Origin: Dactylonectria macrodidyma
Lineage: Eukaryota > Ascomycota > Sordariomycetes > Hypocreales > Nectriaceae
Assembly: GCA_020744425.1 (NCBI GenBank)
Contig: JAGMUV010000011.1
Location: 620,001 to 684,000, forward strand
Reading direction: 5' to 3'
Length of the DNA: 64,000 nt
The position numbers and the translations under genes are program-made. Position 1 is the stretch's first letter. Each line of letters begins with the position of its first letter. Positions 1 through 11,015 of the stretch are shown here, one piece after another. The notes beneath the pieces were generated by a model. It was not told where the DNA came from, made no database searches, and saw only the letters and a list, made by a program, of their open reading frames with translations.

Positions 1-1748
1 AGACAGATCAAGTCAAGACAAGACGGGGCAAGATGAGACGAGTCCGGGCTCGACACGCAGCTTGTTGTGGCTTTCGTTTGAGGGATGGCCCGCCACGATG
101 GAGAGTGTTTGGAGGTGGCTTGCGAGCTGTGCAGCGGAAAAACAGTGACAAATGGCGACATGAAACCCGAGAAACGAGGTGAAACGGAGGTGGTGCTTCT
201 GGGCGATCAGCTCCTGAGATGCTTGGCATCTTTGGATTCCTTGGGTATTTCTCGTGCATGCGATCGGGTGTTTGCCGCGAGTGAGACGGACGAGATGAAG
301 GAGGGAACCAATGCCCTATTTGGGAGTTGGACGCCCGGGTTTGGTGTTGGTCCAGCCGCAAAGCGAGGGCATAGCGAGGGCATAGCGAAGCGAACGGTTT
401 GGCCCTTGTCCTTTATATTATGCTTCTCGCACTCACCGAAATGCGGCCTTCAGCCTCTGCAAGGGCCACTTCTGGCGTGGGAGTACGGCCAGAATCTCTA
501 ATAGAGTCCAAGGGAGAGAGTCTTTGGTCGTCTTTTCGGGCGTCTTGGTCGGGTCAAAACACTGCCCCTGCATTAACATGACGAGTCAGTGCGGCGCCTG
601 ACCAGGACCCCCGGCTGAAACATAGGCGGCCCCGGACACGAGACAACTCCTCCCCCGTAATCACGTCGCAAGAGTGCAACCTAAAGGGCAACTCCAAGGG
701 CAATCTCTACGCACTTCGCACTACGTAGTACGTAGTAGCAACCCAAAGAGCAATCCCAGAACAACCGCTGGCTCCCGATTCGCAAACGGGTCTCCCGCAC
801 AATTTGTCCGGTATCATGTTAGAAAGCCCAGCCGATTGGAAGGGCATTCCTTACGACGTCTGTTTCTTGTCTGGACGCTGTGACCAGCCCCTCCCTTCGC
901 TGGCGCCGACCGTTGCGTCCGGCAGTTTGTTCATTGCGCCCGATGGCTCTTTGGCTTGTGACTACCACAGACTATCAGTTCAGTAGCTGGTTCGAGAGAA
1001 ATGCGCCAGTCACGGCCCTGTTTTGCGCGACACCCGAGCCAGGATGATACAAATTGGCTGGGCAAGGCCCAAGAGACCTGGACCTGGCCATCCCCTAGGC
1101 CTTCCCCCCATGCTCCGAAAGGTTCAAAAGTCCGCTGATCGTGGGGTCGTCGCCTTGTCCGATTACATCCTGGCCTCCAAAAGGGAACCCTCAAGCAATC
1201 TACGAAACCGTGGGATATGGCGTGTCGTCTCAACACTCGGATCGATCCCGTGCTTCTTTCTCCCCGATCCCCTCTGCAGGTTTCGGCCCCATCCCTTCGT
1301 GACAATCCACCAGTCCCGTCAATCCCCCCGGGTCAATCTACTGCCTACAGTACCATTCAAACCCACCCTTGCAGTCTTGGACCAGTCAAGCCACCCTTGA
1401 ACAAAGTCCATCATCAACCAGACGCTTGGATCGTGCATGCCTTAAACCATCAACCCCCGGTCCCGTCCCTGGTTTCTTCCCTCTACCCTCCCTTCTCTTT
1501 CTCTTCTTCTTCCCTTCTTCTCCCCTTTTACTTCTGCAAGGCCGGTCCTTTCTCCCCCTTCGTATGTAATTCTTCAACAACTCGGTCTGAGACTGGGCTT
1601 ATTACCACCGCCTTTCGCTATACCCTCTACTGTCGTTATCGATTCTCCGAGGGCTGGACTCCCAAGCAGAGTCAGGATTCCAAATTACATTCACCACACG
1701 CTCATTCACTACATCACAACCAACCAACGTCTTTAACGAGGATACATA
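1..1748. other. Intergenic/upstream region of the first gene
   Basis: No coding region that I can support lies here. The longer open frames have no recognisable domain and mostly overlap one another. Visible structure: two tandem copies of an 11-bp unit at 364-385; an odd-centred palindrome built on CTACGTAG/TACGTAG at 721-735; and a pyrimidine-rich tract on the + strand at about 1470-1560. The tract is typical of fungal promoters and 5' leaders and probably belongs to the gene starting at 1749. Confidence 0.6.
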
Positions 1749-3544
1749 ATGGAGGACCCGGTCGTCAACACTATCAGGGCCCGCTGGCAGATGGATGCCA
1801 GGCATGCAGGTGGCATGGCCCTACCGCCCTGGACCCGAGATGAGAGTGACAACGAGGACCACGACGCTGCAACGAGGAACGACATGGCGAGGAGGAACAG
1901 GCGCAAGATCAAGCGCAGGGATAAGCAGGAGCTGGATGGAGGCCAAGCATCGCCAATGAACCCCAACACCCAACAGCTGCCTCCATCGTCCCCTAATCCC
2001 GATCTTCGAAAACGTCAGACTGAGAGTTCTGACATCCCCGGCAATTCACTGAGGGAGTCAACCGCCGACACTCATTCTCACACTACCGAGACTGCATATC
2101 CAACCTCTAGCGGGTATCCGTCATCAAGCAGATATCCGTCCTCCAGCATATATCCTACTCGATCAACTACTGAGCGGACCGCGACTGAGATGGCAACTAG
2201 CACGGCAGCCCCGACTGCCACCGGGGCAACCAATGCTCCGAAAGAGACAGCTGGTTATTCGAGTGCAAGTGAGACCGCCGGTGACAGCGATACTCCTAGC
2301 GAGAGTGATTATGAGTCGAGTAAGGAGACGACAACCTCATCAGTACCTTCCGCATCTGCATCTGCATCTGCATCGGCAGGTCTGAGCCTCGGCGGGACTG
2401 CTGAGGCGGAGTTGGTAAGTGTGAACCTAGTGCATCGACCATATATGACGTCGACGCATATGAATATTATTGACATGCTAACATTCTACAGCTTGAGGCT
2501 CCAAATGATGTCCTGCACAACAACGTTCATAAAATTATGCTTGTGGCTGGGTCTGTTGGTAAGTTGTAAAGTGAAGAGACTGGCTTTTACACAGTTGACT
2601 GATATTGTATAGTTGGATTCATCCTCATCGTGGGCGTATGCTTGATTGCCTGGAAGGTGCACAGGAGAGCTCGTCATCGCAAAGCGCCTCTGGATGATAT
2701 GTCTTTTCACAAACCTAGCCGTATCGATAAGATCCTCGCCAAAGTGCCTTTTATCAGGACCCGCCTTCCAAACCGCGAGTGGTATACTATCGAGGATCCG
2801 ACCAAGTTCGGGTTCGAGAAGTCAAACGCCTCGAAGCCTCCGAGATTCGCCTCGCGCCGGATAGAGTCGCAGTTCTTTGCCCCCGTCAAGCCTGTGGGAG
2901 TGTACAGCTCGCCGAGGATTAAATCGTTGCGATCCAAGTTCGGCTTTGGCGACACGGTCAGCCCAACGAGCACGGTGTTTGTCGAACGCACCGCGGTGCA
3001 AGCCCAGGTCGTGTCCAGTCAGACAGCGAAGGAGATCCGTCTCTCAGCCCAGGACAAGTCGGTGCCGACGACTCCGAGATACACTTACAGCCTATCTAAA
3101 CGCCAAACAGGAGTCAGCGAGTTATCGTCCATCTCGTCTGGATTCGGTGACGGGGATATCATCATCACCGCCGACAACACAGTCAGCACAGTCCGCACGG
3201 GTACCATACCGTCCATCCCTGAAGCTGTGGCCGATCCCTCTCAGCAATCCTCGAGGCGCTCAAATGCGGCTTCATCTGTGCGTTCTTACGGAGGAGAATC
3301 GCGACAGTCGTCAGTCCGCGGGGACTCTCGACGCGACACCACGTTGACGGAGGTGTCGTTGGATGGGCGGCCGCGATTCCGCAGTGTGAACTCATGGGTA
3401 ACACAGCAATCTGGACATTTGCGCCGAGCCCAACGCGGAGTTGATGGTGATGCGCCTCCCGTGCCAATGCTGCCGCCGCCGGATCAAGAGTTTCGACTCA
3501 TGATGCCAGATGGAGAGGAGCCACGGCGGGTGGATATGCGATGA
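1749..3544 (+). CDS. Single-pass membrane protein of unknown function, Ser/Thr-rich
   Basis: I do not recognise this protein. Three exons (1749-2414, 2492-2558, 2613-3544) join in frame to give 554 residues. Intron 1 has a GTAAGT donor, intron 2 a GTAAGT donor, and both end in TAG or CAG; the middle exon is only 67 bp. Residues 1-80 are charged and basic (RRNRRKIKRRDK). Residues about 100-220 are rich in Ser, Thr and Tyr-Pro-Ser repeats with a short Ser-Ala run. One strongly hydrophobic helix lies at about 238-258, spans the exon 2/3 junction, and is followed by basic residues (KVHRRARHRK). The rest is a basic, Ser-rich, probably cytoplasmic tail. There is no N-terminal signal peptide, so the orientation is uncertain. 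The layout resembles fungal Mid2/WSC-like stress sensors in outline only. The gene is convergent with THI20, 207 bp apart. Confidence 0.8.
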
Positions 3545-3751
3545 GGATCTAACACAGGGCTCACAAGTTTGATCAAAATGCGTCACCAAGGGAGGGCGCA
3601 GATGCAAGTCATGTAGGAGACGGCACCTGTACGACATGAACGAGCATGAGTCCGAGTCCGTGTAAAAATAGAAAAACAGTAAAGCTCCGTTTGTCACATC
3701 AGTTTAATATGTTTAAAAGCTACGATATCCTGGGTCTAGAAGTTGTCGAAT

Positions 3752-6036
3752 TTATTTAGAAGGGAACATTTCCCAAAAACCAATTTCCATCTATCCGTGT
3801 CAATTCCATGTTACTTGAACTTGAGACTGATGATGACTTACCTTCAATGCATGGATAAAAATCTTGACTAGCTCTTCAACTCGGGTCGGCGACTGGAGAA
3901 GGATGTGCTTCTCAAGCAACTCTACAAGTTCGACGTTAGATGTCATACTGCGGACTGTCGGTCCGTTCCAAGATAGGCCGACTATGAGAGGGACATGAGG
4001 ACTCACCGGATCCAAGAGTAACCGCCTCGGTATAGTCATCGGCAACGTAGTTCTTGATCCACGCCCAATATGTGTTGCCCTCGTGCCGTGTATCCGCGTG
4101 GCCGTGAAGCATCTGCGCGACGGCACCGTAACCAAGGAGGCACGGGGCCAGGGCCATCTGTAGGCCGAGCCAATCGCCGGTCTGGCCGACGTCGAGGACG
4201 TAGCGGGTGTAGGCAGTACAGGCTGCATTGCGAGATGGTGTTAGTGGGTTGGGAGGCTGAATAATAGAGAGAAGGGGAGGGGGGGCTGAACGTGCCTTGA
4301 TGCTCCTCGGTGGCGCGGACGTCGGCAATGGAGATGCCGAAGGAGTTGCAGTAGGATGTGTGCAGTTTCAGCTCGTGCATGATGTGCGCGACGATCTCGC
4401 TGGCCTGCACGGGCAAGAATTGGTTAGCCTTTTTGATGGACAATGCTGAGGACCGAGGCTTTCTTACTCTTGAGATGTCTTCAGGGTTCTGGGCCTTGTA
4501 AGCGGCGAGGGCGTTTGCCCGCGAGAAGTGAATCTGGCGTTCACTCGAGGTTAGTTCCCGTGCCCCATCCCTAAGACGAATTTTTGGAGTCGGCAACATA
4601 CGAGATAGAGGTAGTCCTGGATGATGTAGCCCTTGAACGACTCCAGGGGCAGCGTCCCGTCGCCCATGGCCATGACGAAGGGGTGGTAGACGAACTGCTT
4701 CCAGACATCCTTGACGTCGGGCCGCTCGAGGAGGTACTCGATGAAGTATCCCCTTGTGTGTTCGTGTCAGTTGTGGCGAGCTTGCGGCAGTGTTTGAGGA
4801 CTTACGGCGAGAAGGGCAGCGTGTAAGTCGAGTGGAAGTGGTTCAGCGGCCCGTGGCCCTTGCCGAGACCGGGAGCAGTGCGGATGGCGCCCTCAATGTA
4901 TCGACATGCTGAACGGACGGCGGTGGGCGTGTCGAGGCCGTTGGCGAGGTTTGCCGCGATGGCCGCTGGTTTATCGTTAGCATATCTTCAACTAGATGAT
5001 CTATATCTCAGCTAGGTTTCTATTTCTATCCCGACTTGAGATGGTACAAAAACGCACCACAACACAGAAAATCCACTTACACGCCAGGGAGCATCCAGTG
5101 CCGTGGGTGCTGGTGCTGGACTGATACGGGCTCTTGACACGGAGGACCTGATCGTCGGGCCCGACGAGGACATCCACCACGACGCGGCGCTCGGCTTCGG
5201 TCTCTGCCAGGGTCAGGTCGTCCTTGAAAGGCCGGTGGCCGCCCTTGACGAGCACCCACTTGGGCCCGAGAGCCTGGATGGCCTGGGCCACGGCCTCGAG
5301 GTCATCCGCGGATCCGACGTCGGCGCCGGGCCGGCCGTGGTGGGCTAGGATCAGCGCCGCCTCCGGGATGTTGGGAGTTAGTACCGTCGTGTGCGGGAGC
5401 AGGTGCTGCGAGAGCTGCGAGATGGCGTCGTGCGGGAGCAGTTGGGCGCCGGATGTTGAGACCATGACCTTTTCGTGAGGGTGTTTTGATTAGACCTGTG
5501 GGCTTGGAGATGAAAAAGATATAAGACGTCTTTCGTACCGGGTCAACAACTAGAGCCGGAATCTTGTGCTTGACAACCATTCTCGCCACCATCTCGATGG
5601 TGTCGGCAGCGGCCAACATGCCTGTGCTCGCGCAACAGCACAGCTTCGTCAGCTTTCCTCTCCTCTCCTCTCAACGCATCGCGAGACAACACAAGACAGA
5701 AAACGCACCCGTCTTGACAACGTCGACGCCCACATCTTCAACACAGGCTTCGATCTGCTGTGCTACAAAGTCGGCCGGAATGACATGGATGGCTCTGACG
5801 CCTTGCGTGTTCTGCGCAGTCAGGGCTGTCGTGGCCGTCATGGCGTAGCCGCCGTGCGCTGCAATGACCTTTTGGTCTGCCTCGAGGCCGCTGTGAAGAT
5901 ATATTAGCACTGCTTATGACTCTCAAGTCCCTCATTTTGCTTCTGCTTTGGACGTGGGAATGCATCGAACGAGCTTCACTTACGCCCCGCCTGAGCTGTC
6001 CGAGCCGGCAATGACCAGCACCCGTCCCTGAACCAT
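3752..6036 (-). CDS. THI20: Hydroxymethylpyrimidine kinase / TenA thiaminase-II fusion (thiamine biosynthesis)
   Basis: Eleven exons: 5984-6036, 5709-5890, 5539-5621, 5081-5468, 4806-4965, 4602-4752, 4468-4533, 4296-4404, 4007-4222, 3842-3921 and 3752-3790, giving 508 residues with phase kept throughout. Residues 1 to about 283 are the ThiD kinase: it opens with [16 protein letters not shown], carries the PALVVDPVM motif, and has the anion-hole motif [11 protein letters not shown]. It phosphorylates HMP and HMP-P for the pyrimidine half of thiamine. Residues about 290-508 are a TenA domain ([18 protein letters not shown]-terminal MEIGFWEMF), which in yeast Thi20 has thiaminase II/salvage activity. 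The start is the only ATG giving the conserved kinase N-terminus. The intron at 4223-4295 has a GC donor; no GT alternative keeps the frame. The last coding exon is 39 bp. I saw no TPP riboswitch upstream. Confidence 0.95.
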
Positions 6037-6777
6037 GATGCCTGTTTCTTGATGAATCTCTCTCGCTGGTCGAGGTGTCCGAAAACGGAGTGAAAACGAC
6101 CTCAAGTACGGTGAGCCCGTGAAGAACACAAATGGATGATTGTGAAGCTTTCGAATGGGTTTTGGCGTCTTAATCCCTCGCTCGACGTTTGGTCTGCCCA
6201 GCCTTTAGTGGGGACGACGGTCCGAATGCCGTATACGAAACCCCATCACTATAGCGCGTCTTCGCTAACATGTGGTGTCATGATCATGATCGGTGTTTGG
6301 CTAGTGAGGAACATCGATTGACATGACCAACATCTCATACCTTTCACCTGAGGAGGAATGTCAAAGTGGCTGCATCACCGTCATCATAATCGCAATCCAA
6401 CATCTACCAACCCGGTATTTTCTCCTCCCATACCGTCTTTTTTGAATTCACCCCCTAGTGAAAGCTACACAAAGAAACGCCCTACATCGCTCTCAAATAC
6501 ACACTCATTCATCATCATCCAGCCGTGCCTCCCTCAGAAGCCCCCCTGCCCTCCCAGACTGCTGCCCAAACTCCAAAGAACCCAAACCAGCCCGGCCAGT
6601 TTCGCTACCTCGGAAACGTGATATATACATTTGACCATAAAATGGATCGTCTCTCTGACTTCGCGCTACCCGCTTGCATGCTCGTGCTCATGACGTTCTC
6701 GTTGTTGTACATTTGATCCTCATCATGCGGGGGCGTGTTTTTCTGCACAATCGTTGACTCTTGCTCGCATCTCGCCT
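6037..6777. other. Intergenic region, promoter of THI20
   Basis: About 740 bp separate the THI20 start from the Rictor stop, both genes running on the minus strand. I see no coding region. The stretch should hold the THI20 promoter and the 3' end of the upstream-lying Rictor transcript's neighbourhood. No thiamine-pyrophosphate aptamer motif was recognised by eye. Confidence 0.5.
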
Positions 6778-9700
6778 TCAGCGGAGCACGTTAAGCGGCG
6801 CTGGAAATAAGTCGTGCGGCACTTCCATCGGCTCGCTGATGCTCCGCTGTCTTTCCGTCCTGTCATCTCCAGAGCTGCCCTCTCCCTCACCGCTCTCGTT
6901 CTCGCTTGCGCTATCACTGCTGTCACTGTCCTCCTCTTCGTCGAAAACGATCTGTCGCATCACGTTCTTGTCGAACAGGTCAATAACCATCCTCCGCACT
7001 CCTAGCCGGTAGTGATTCCATTCCATCGCACCCATCACCTCTTTGAAGAATTCCTTGCTTCGGAAGGCGCTTGGCTTGCGTTGTCTCAGTTTCTGCAGCT
7101 CCGTGACCGCTTTCTTGTAGAGAACCATATTCCCTAGGTCAACGATAAGCTCGAGAACACGCTTGTTCACGTCTTCTTCGCTCATGAGCGGAATGATCTC
7201 TCCAGGCTCTAGGGGTGGACGCGCTGGCCGTGGAGGAGGCGCCTCGGCTGCAGTTCGCTGACTCGTGGGGAGGACGATGGACGCGACAGTTTTCTGCTTC
7301 CACGGCTTCAGAGACAGTAGTTTCGACAAGTCAGCCGGGATACAGAACCCGAGAGAAGTTCCCAGAGGCGTCGTATTCGCGTCCCAACCATTCTCAGACA
7401 GGATCTCTAGGCCGTGAGTGGAGCGAGATATTAAGCCTAGGACGAAAAATGCTGTGCCTCGGAGACTCATCACCTCGTGCGTCTCGGCAATCTTGATAAT
7501 TTGCTCCACCACGTCGCTAGACTCGAGGAAAGGAGCCCCGAGCTCCATTGATCCAACATTGCCCACAGCCCAAAGGCAGCCCTTGACCTTTGTGAGGATT
7601 TCAGAGTCGCTAGTTTGCATTCCGTGATCACGAATTGTGGCTGCAAACTCTTCAAAGTGACCCTTATCGCTAAGGAGCCTACATCCCTCCTGCGTACGCG
7701 TCAGCTCGCGATAGAAATGAGGCGGCACATGGCTGTCTTGGAAGTCGGGGTCAATTTCGCCATCGTCAAATAGACTCATGCGGTGATTCCCCTCATCTGG
7801 GTCCACGAGGAACGCCTTTGCCAAGCTGGCTTCGATAACGCTGACATAGGTATCGTTGCGCCCCAAAAACCAGTCATCCATTTCGTTGCTGATATAGTCC
7901 AACCCATCCAAGTAGTGGTATCCAATCGAAGTGGACAAAAACCGCAGGAGCAACGGTGCTCCAATCTCACCTAGGTGATCAAGTGCAGGCCTGCATTCAA
8001 CGATATATTCCAGATATGTCTTCCGGTTACAAGCTTTCTCAAGAATCTTAACCGCTGTTGCGCATACTTCGATTTCCGGGTCGTAGAGTTGAGTGACAAG
8101 GAGTTGGATTGCCCACTTGGAATCGCCTACTCCTCCTTGGCCGTTCGCCGAGGGAATCGGACGGATGGCGTATTTGCGCAGGGCGTTTGTGGCGTGTATT
8201 CGGATGTCCTTTGACCCGGCAGTCAAGGCCTTGGAGACCAAGACGCGAGGGTGACCTTGAACGCTGTAGTCAAAACTTGACAGGAGTAATTTGATAAGAT
8301 CAGGCCGCTGCTTTAGATCCACGATGTGATACATCATGTTGAACATTTTCCACCTTTCCATGACTTGGAGGCCTTTGGTGTCACCGCTCAGGACGCCTAG
8401 CATGGCAAAGTAACCCCCGCAAAGACTATCTGTTATTCGATCTCTTGAAAACATGGGATACTGGGCTGATATTCCACTGGTCTGGTTGGTGGTTATTAAT
8501 AAGTCCCGTGGATCATTGGTGTGAAAGAACTTACAGGATCGCACTGAGCAAGACACTCGGCAATCTGCCTCAGTAGCTTGCTGTCGGCAAGGAATTTGAA
8601 GCCTTCCGGTGACTGTAGTAGCGAGTGCATGAGCGCACAACCAGCCTTTACGTACTTCTGAGTGTTCCGCGTATTCTTGATTTCGGCGAACTTGTACTTG
8701 AACGGTCTGTAAAAGCTCATGATCCTCTTCATAAACTTTGACGCTTTGATGGCCTCTTCAAGCCGCTTCCCGCTTTGGAGGGGTCCATCGAACACCCTGA
8801 CAATGTTTTCCCAGTTCCACTTGGAGTAGTTGGAGCTGTTGAGTACGTTTGTGTCAATGAGTAGTTGCCTGAACGTGGCATCATCGAACACTACAGCGGC
8901 TGTAGCTTTTGGCGCATCCTCTAGTGATGTCAAGTCTGCCATGCTGTTACTCGATGGTAGTGCACCAGAGACACTGCCTGATGGAGCACTCCTGTATAGC
9001 GTTCGGCTCACACTGCTAATTTGGTACACAATGCCTGACGCAACAAAGTGGTCATCATTGCGTACTTTGGCAGCTGCAGAGAAAAGGTCAGGCAGAAGAT
9101 GAAGCTCCGCGCTCCATGCAGGAGGAAGCAATCGGCTGGCGAGCTTGAGAACTTCGCCAATTAGAAGGGTTGTCTTGCGCTTAAGAGAAGGATTCTCATC
9201 TTCCTGCACAATTTTGAGGAGGATAGGAAGAAGGTTCGATTTGATGAAGACGGCCAGCAAAAGAGCAGTGTAGTGTTCGACAAAATTCTGCTCGCCGGTC
9301 TCTTCTTCCACATACAATGTTTGCCCCCTCTCCCTGCTGTTTGGTGATTTCAGATTGGCCACTCTTCCGTATGTTGTTAACCTGCGGCCAGCGAGGAAGG
9401 ATGTTGCCCAGGCGGGTGACTTGATCCGAAGCAGTAAAAAGACCAAGTCGATGACGGTCTCGCGAATTGCCGTATGTGGTAGCAGCATACTTGTGGTAAG
9501 GGATCGGATGGACCGGAAATCGTACATGCAAAGAGACATTAGGCCCGGCCATGACTTCAAGGCTGTGGCGATGGCCTTGGAATTTTGCTTCAGGACGTGC
9601 TCGTTGGTAAAGAGTGGATCGGTAAAGACGGTGAAGAGGACCTCAAGACAATACCCAGGCTGAAGGTACTTTCGCTTCTTAGGCGAATCAAGAAGGTAGA

Positions 9701-11015
9701 GAAAGGCAGATGTCAAGCTTTCCGGGGCTTTGTAGATGCCCTCTGCCAGCGCTTCAGATAGGGGTCCCATGCCGCCTGATGCTACCAGCAGCGCCGGGTC
9801 ACGCACCAAGATCTCGGCAAGTGTCTCGATGCAGATCGGTCGGAGGCGATCGATGTCTTGTTCAGAGGCCTGGATGTTGGTGCGGCCCTCTCCGTGTTCA
9901 GCAACTGCAACAACGGTTCGCACGACGGCGCGGGAGATCTCCTTCACACCCCCCTTCACATCAAGAAACGCGCGAATAAATTTGAGGGCCTGCTCGCGCT
10001 CTACATCTGCCTTTCGATAGTTGTTCAAAGATCTGGAAGAGTTAGTATCTAAGATTTGACCGCGTTGCCAGGCACCATACCGTATGACCATAAAGTCTGT
10101 GTTTAAGCTGCGAATCTTCTTGAGAGATGCTACATCTGAAATAGCATATCTTGTCATCCGGTAGCCAGCAGCAGCAACTTCCCGGCTTTCACTCAACATC
10201 ATGACCTGCATTCGAAGCCCAAAGACGGACCAGACGAGGTCATACTTGAGATTCTGGTGTCGCTTGAATAAGCTGACCAACTGATTTCCGCGAGTGACAT
10301 AGTACTCTGGTGTCATGCCCTCAACCTCAAGCGCTTGAAGCAGCTCTGCTAGTGCGTACGTCGGGCTCTCTGTTGGCTCTTCGACATCGGATCCTATACC
10401 ACCAGATCGCGTCACACTCTGCGGAGAGCGCACCACATTTGCATCGACATTTGACCCTGTACGATTTCGAGTCGGGGTAGTAGGAGGGATTTGGCGGGTG
10501 CGTTGGGTATCAGTCAATTTCTGTCGTAGTTCACGAATGCGTGTGTTACTAGCATTGAGTTCGGCCTCGACCTTTTGACGTTGCTCTTTGGCTTGTTTCG
10601 CTTTCTTTGAGTTGAGCGCCTCGAGCATGTTCTCGCTACCCTCCTTGATCTTCATCTCACGGTTGAGACGTTCCTTTAGACTCGCAATAGCCTTATCTGT
10701 GAGTGCATCGGCGTCGTCCTCGTCTACCTTGTCCATGAAGCTGGTGGGATACATGGACGCGGCGTCGCCTCTGCTGCCTGCACGACTGCGCAACTCCGAG
10801 CTGAAGCTTCCAGGGGCGCCACCAGGATTCAGACTGCTCCCGCGCGGCGCAAAAGAGACGCCCGAGGCGGCGAGGTTGCGACCAGCGGCGCCATTTGGAG
10901 GTTGAAGACCTGGACCATCACGATCAAAGCTGGTACGGCCGGGCATCTGGGAGGAGACCTGACTTGACGATGTCAAGGCCTTTTGGGCGGCGGCGGCAGA
11001 AGAGCTCAGCATCAT
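6778..11015 (-). CDS. TORC2 subunit Rictor / Ste20 (pianissimo family)
   Basis: Three exons (10081-11015, 8535-10032, 6778-8481) give 1,378 residues, close to the roughly 1,300 of S. pombe Ste20. Residues 1-110 are low-complexity. About 110-190 form a charged coiled coil resembling the HR1/REM-1 repeats seen at the start of fungal Rictors. From about 230 onward the Rictor/pianissimo N-terminal domain is evident (YALAELLQALEVEGMTPEYY, then FGLRMQVMMLSESREVAAAGYRMTRYA). It is followed by long helical-repeat segments and the conserved block YFAMLGVLSGDTKGL. The C-terminus is acidic and serine-rich. Rictor is the defining scaffold of TORC2, which phosphorylates AGC kinases at the plasma membrane to control actin, polarity and sphingolipid balance. 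The chosen start MMLSSS is the first ATG of the long frame; a short upstream exon cannot be excluded. Confidence 0.93.

Noticed and set aside
1..1560. Several open frames of 60-208 codons on both strands at the left edge
   Set aside because: They overlap each other, are low in complexity or pyrimidine-driven, and show no domain or credible splice structure.
6037..6700. TPP riboswitch upstream of THI20
   Set aside because: I looked for the conserved aptamer segments on the minus strand and did not find them; fungal TPP riboswitches are known mainly from THI4 and NMT1 genes.
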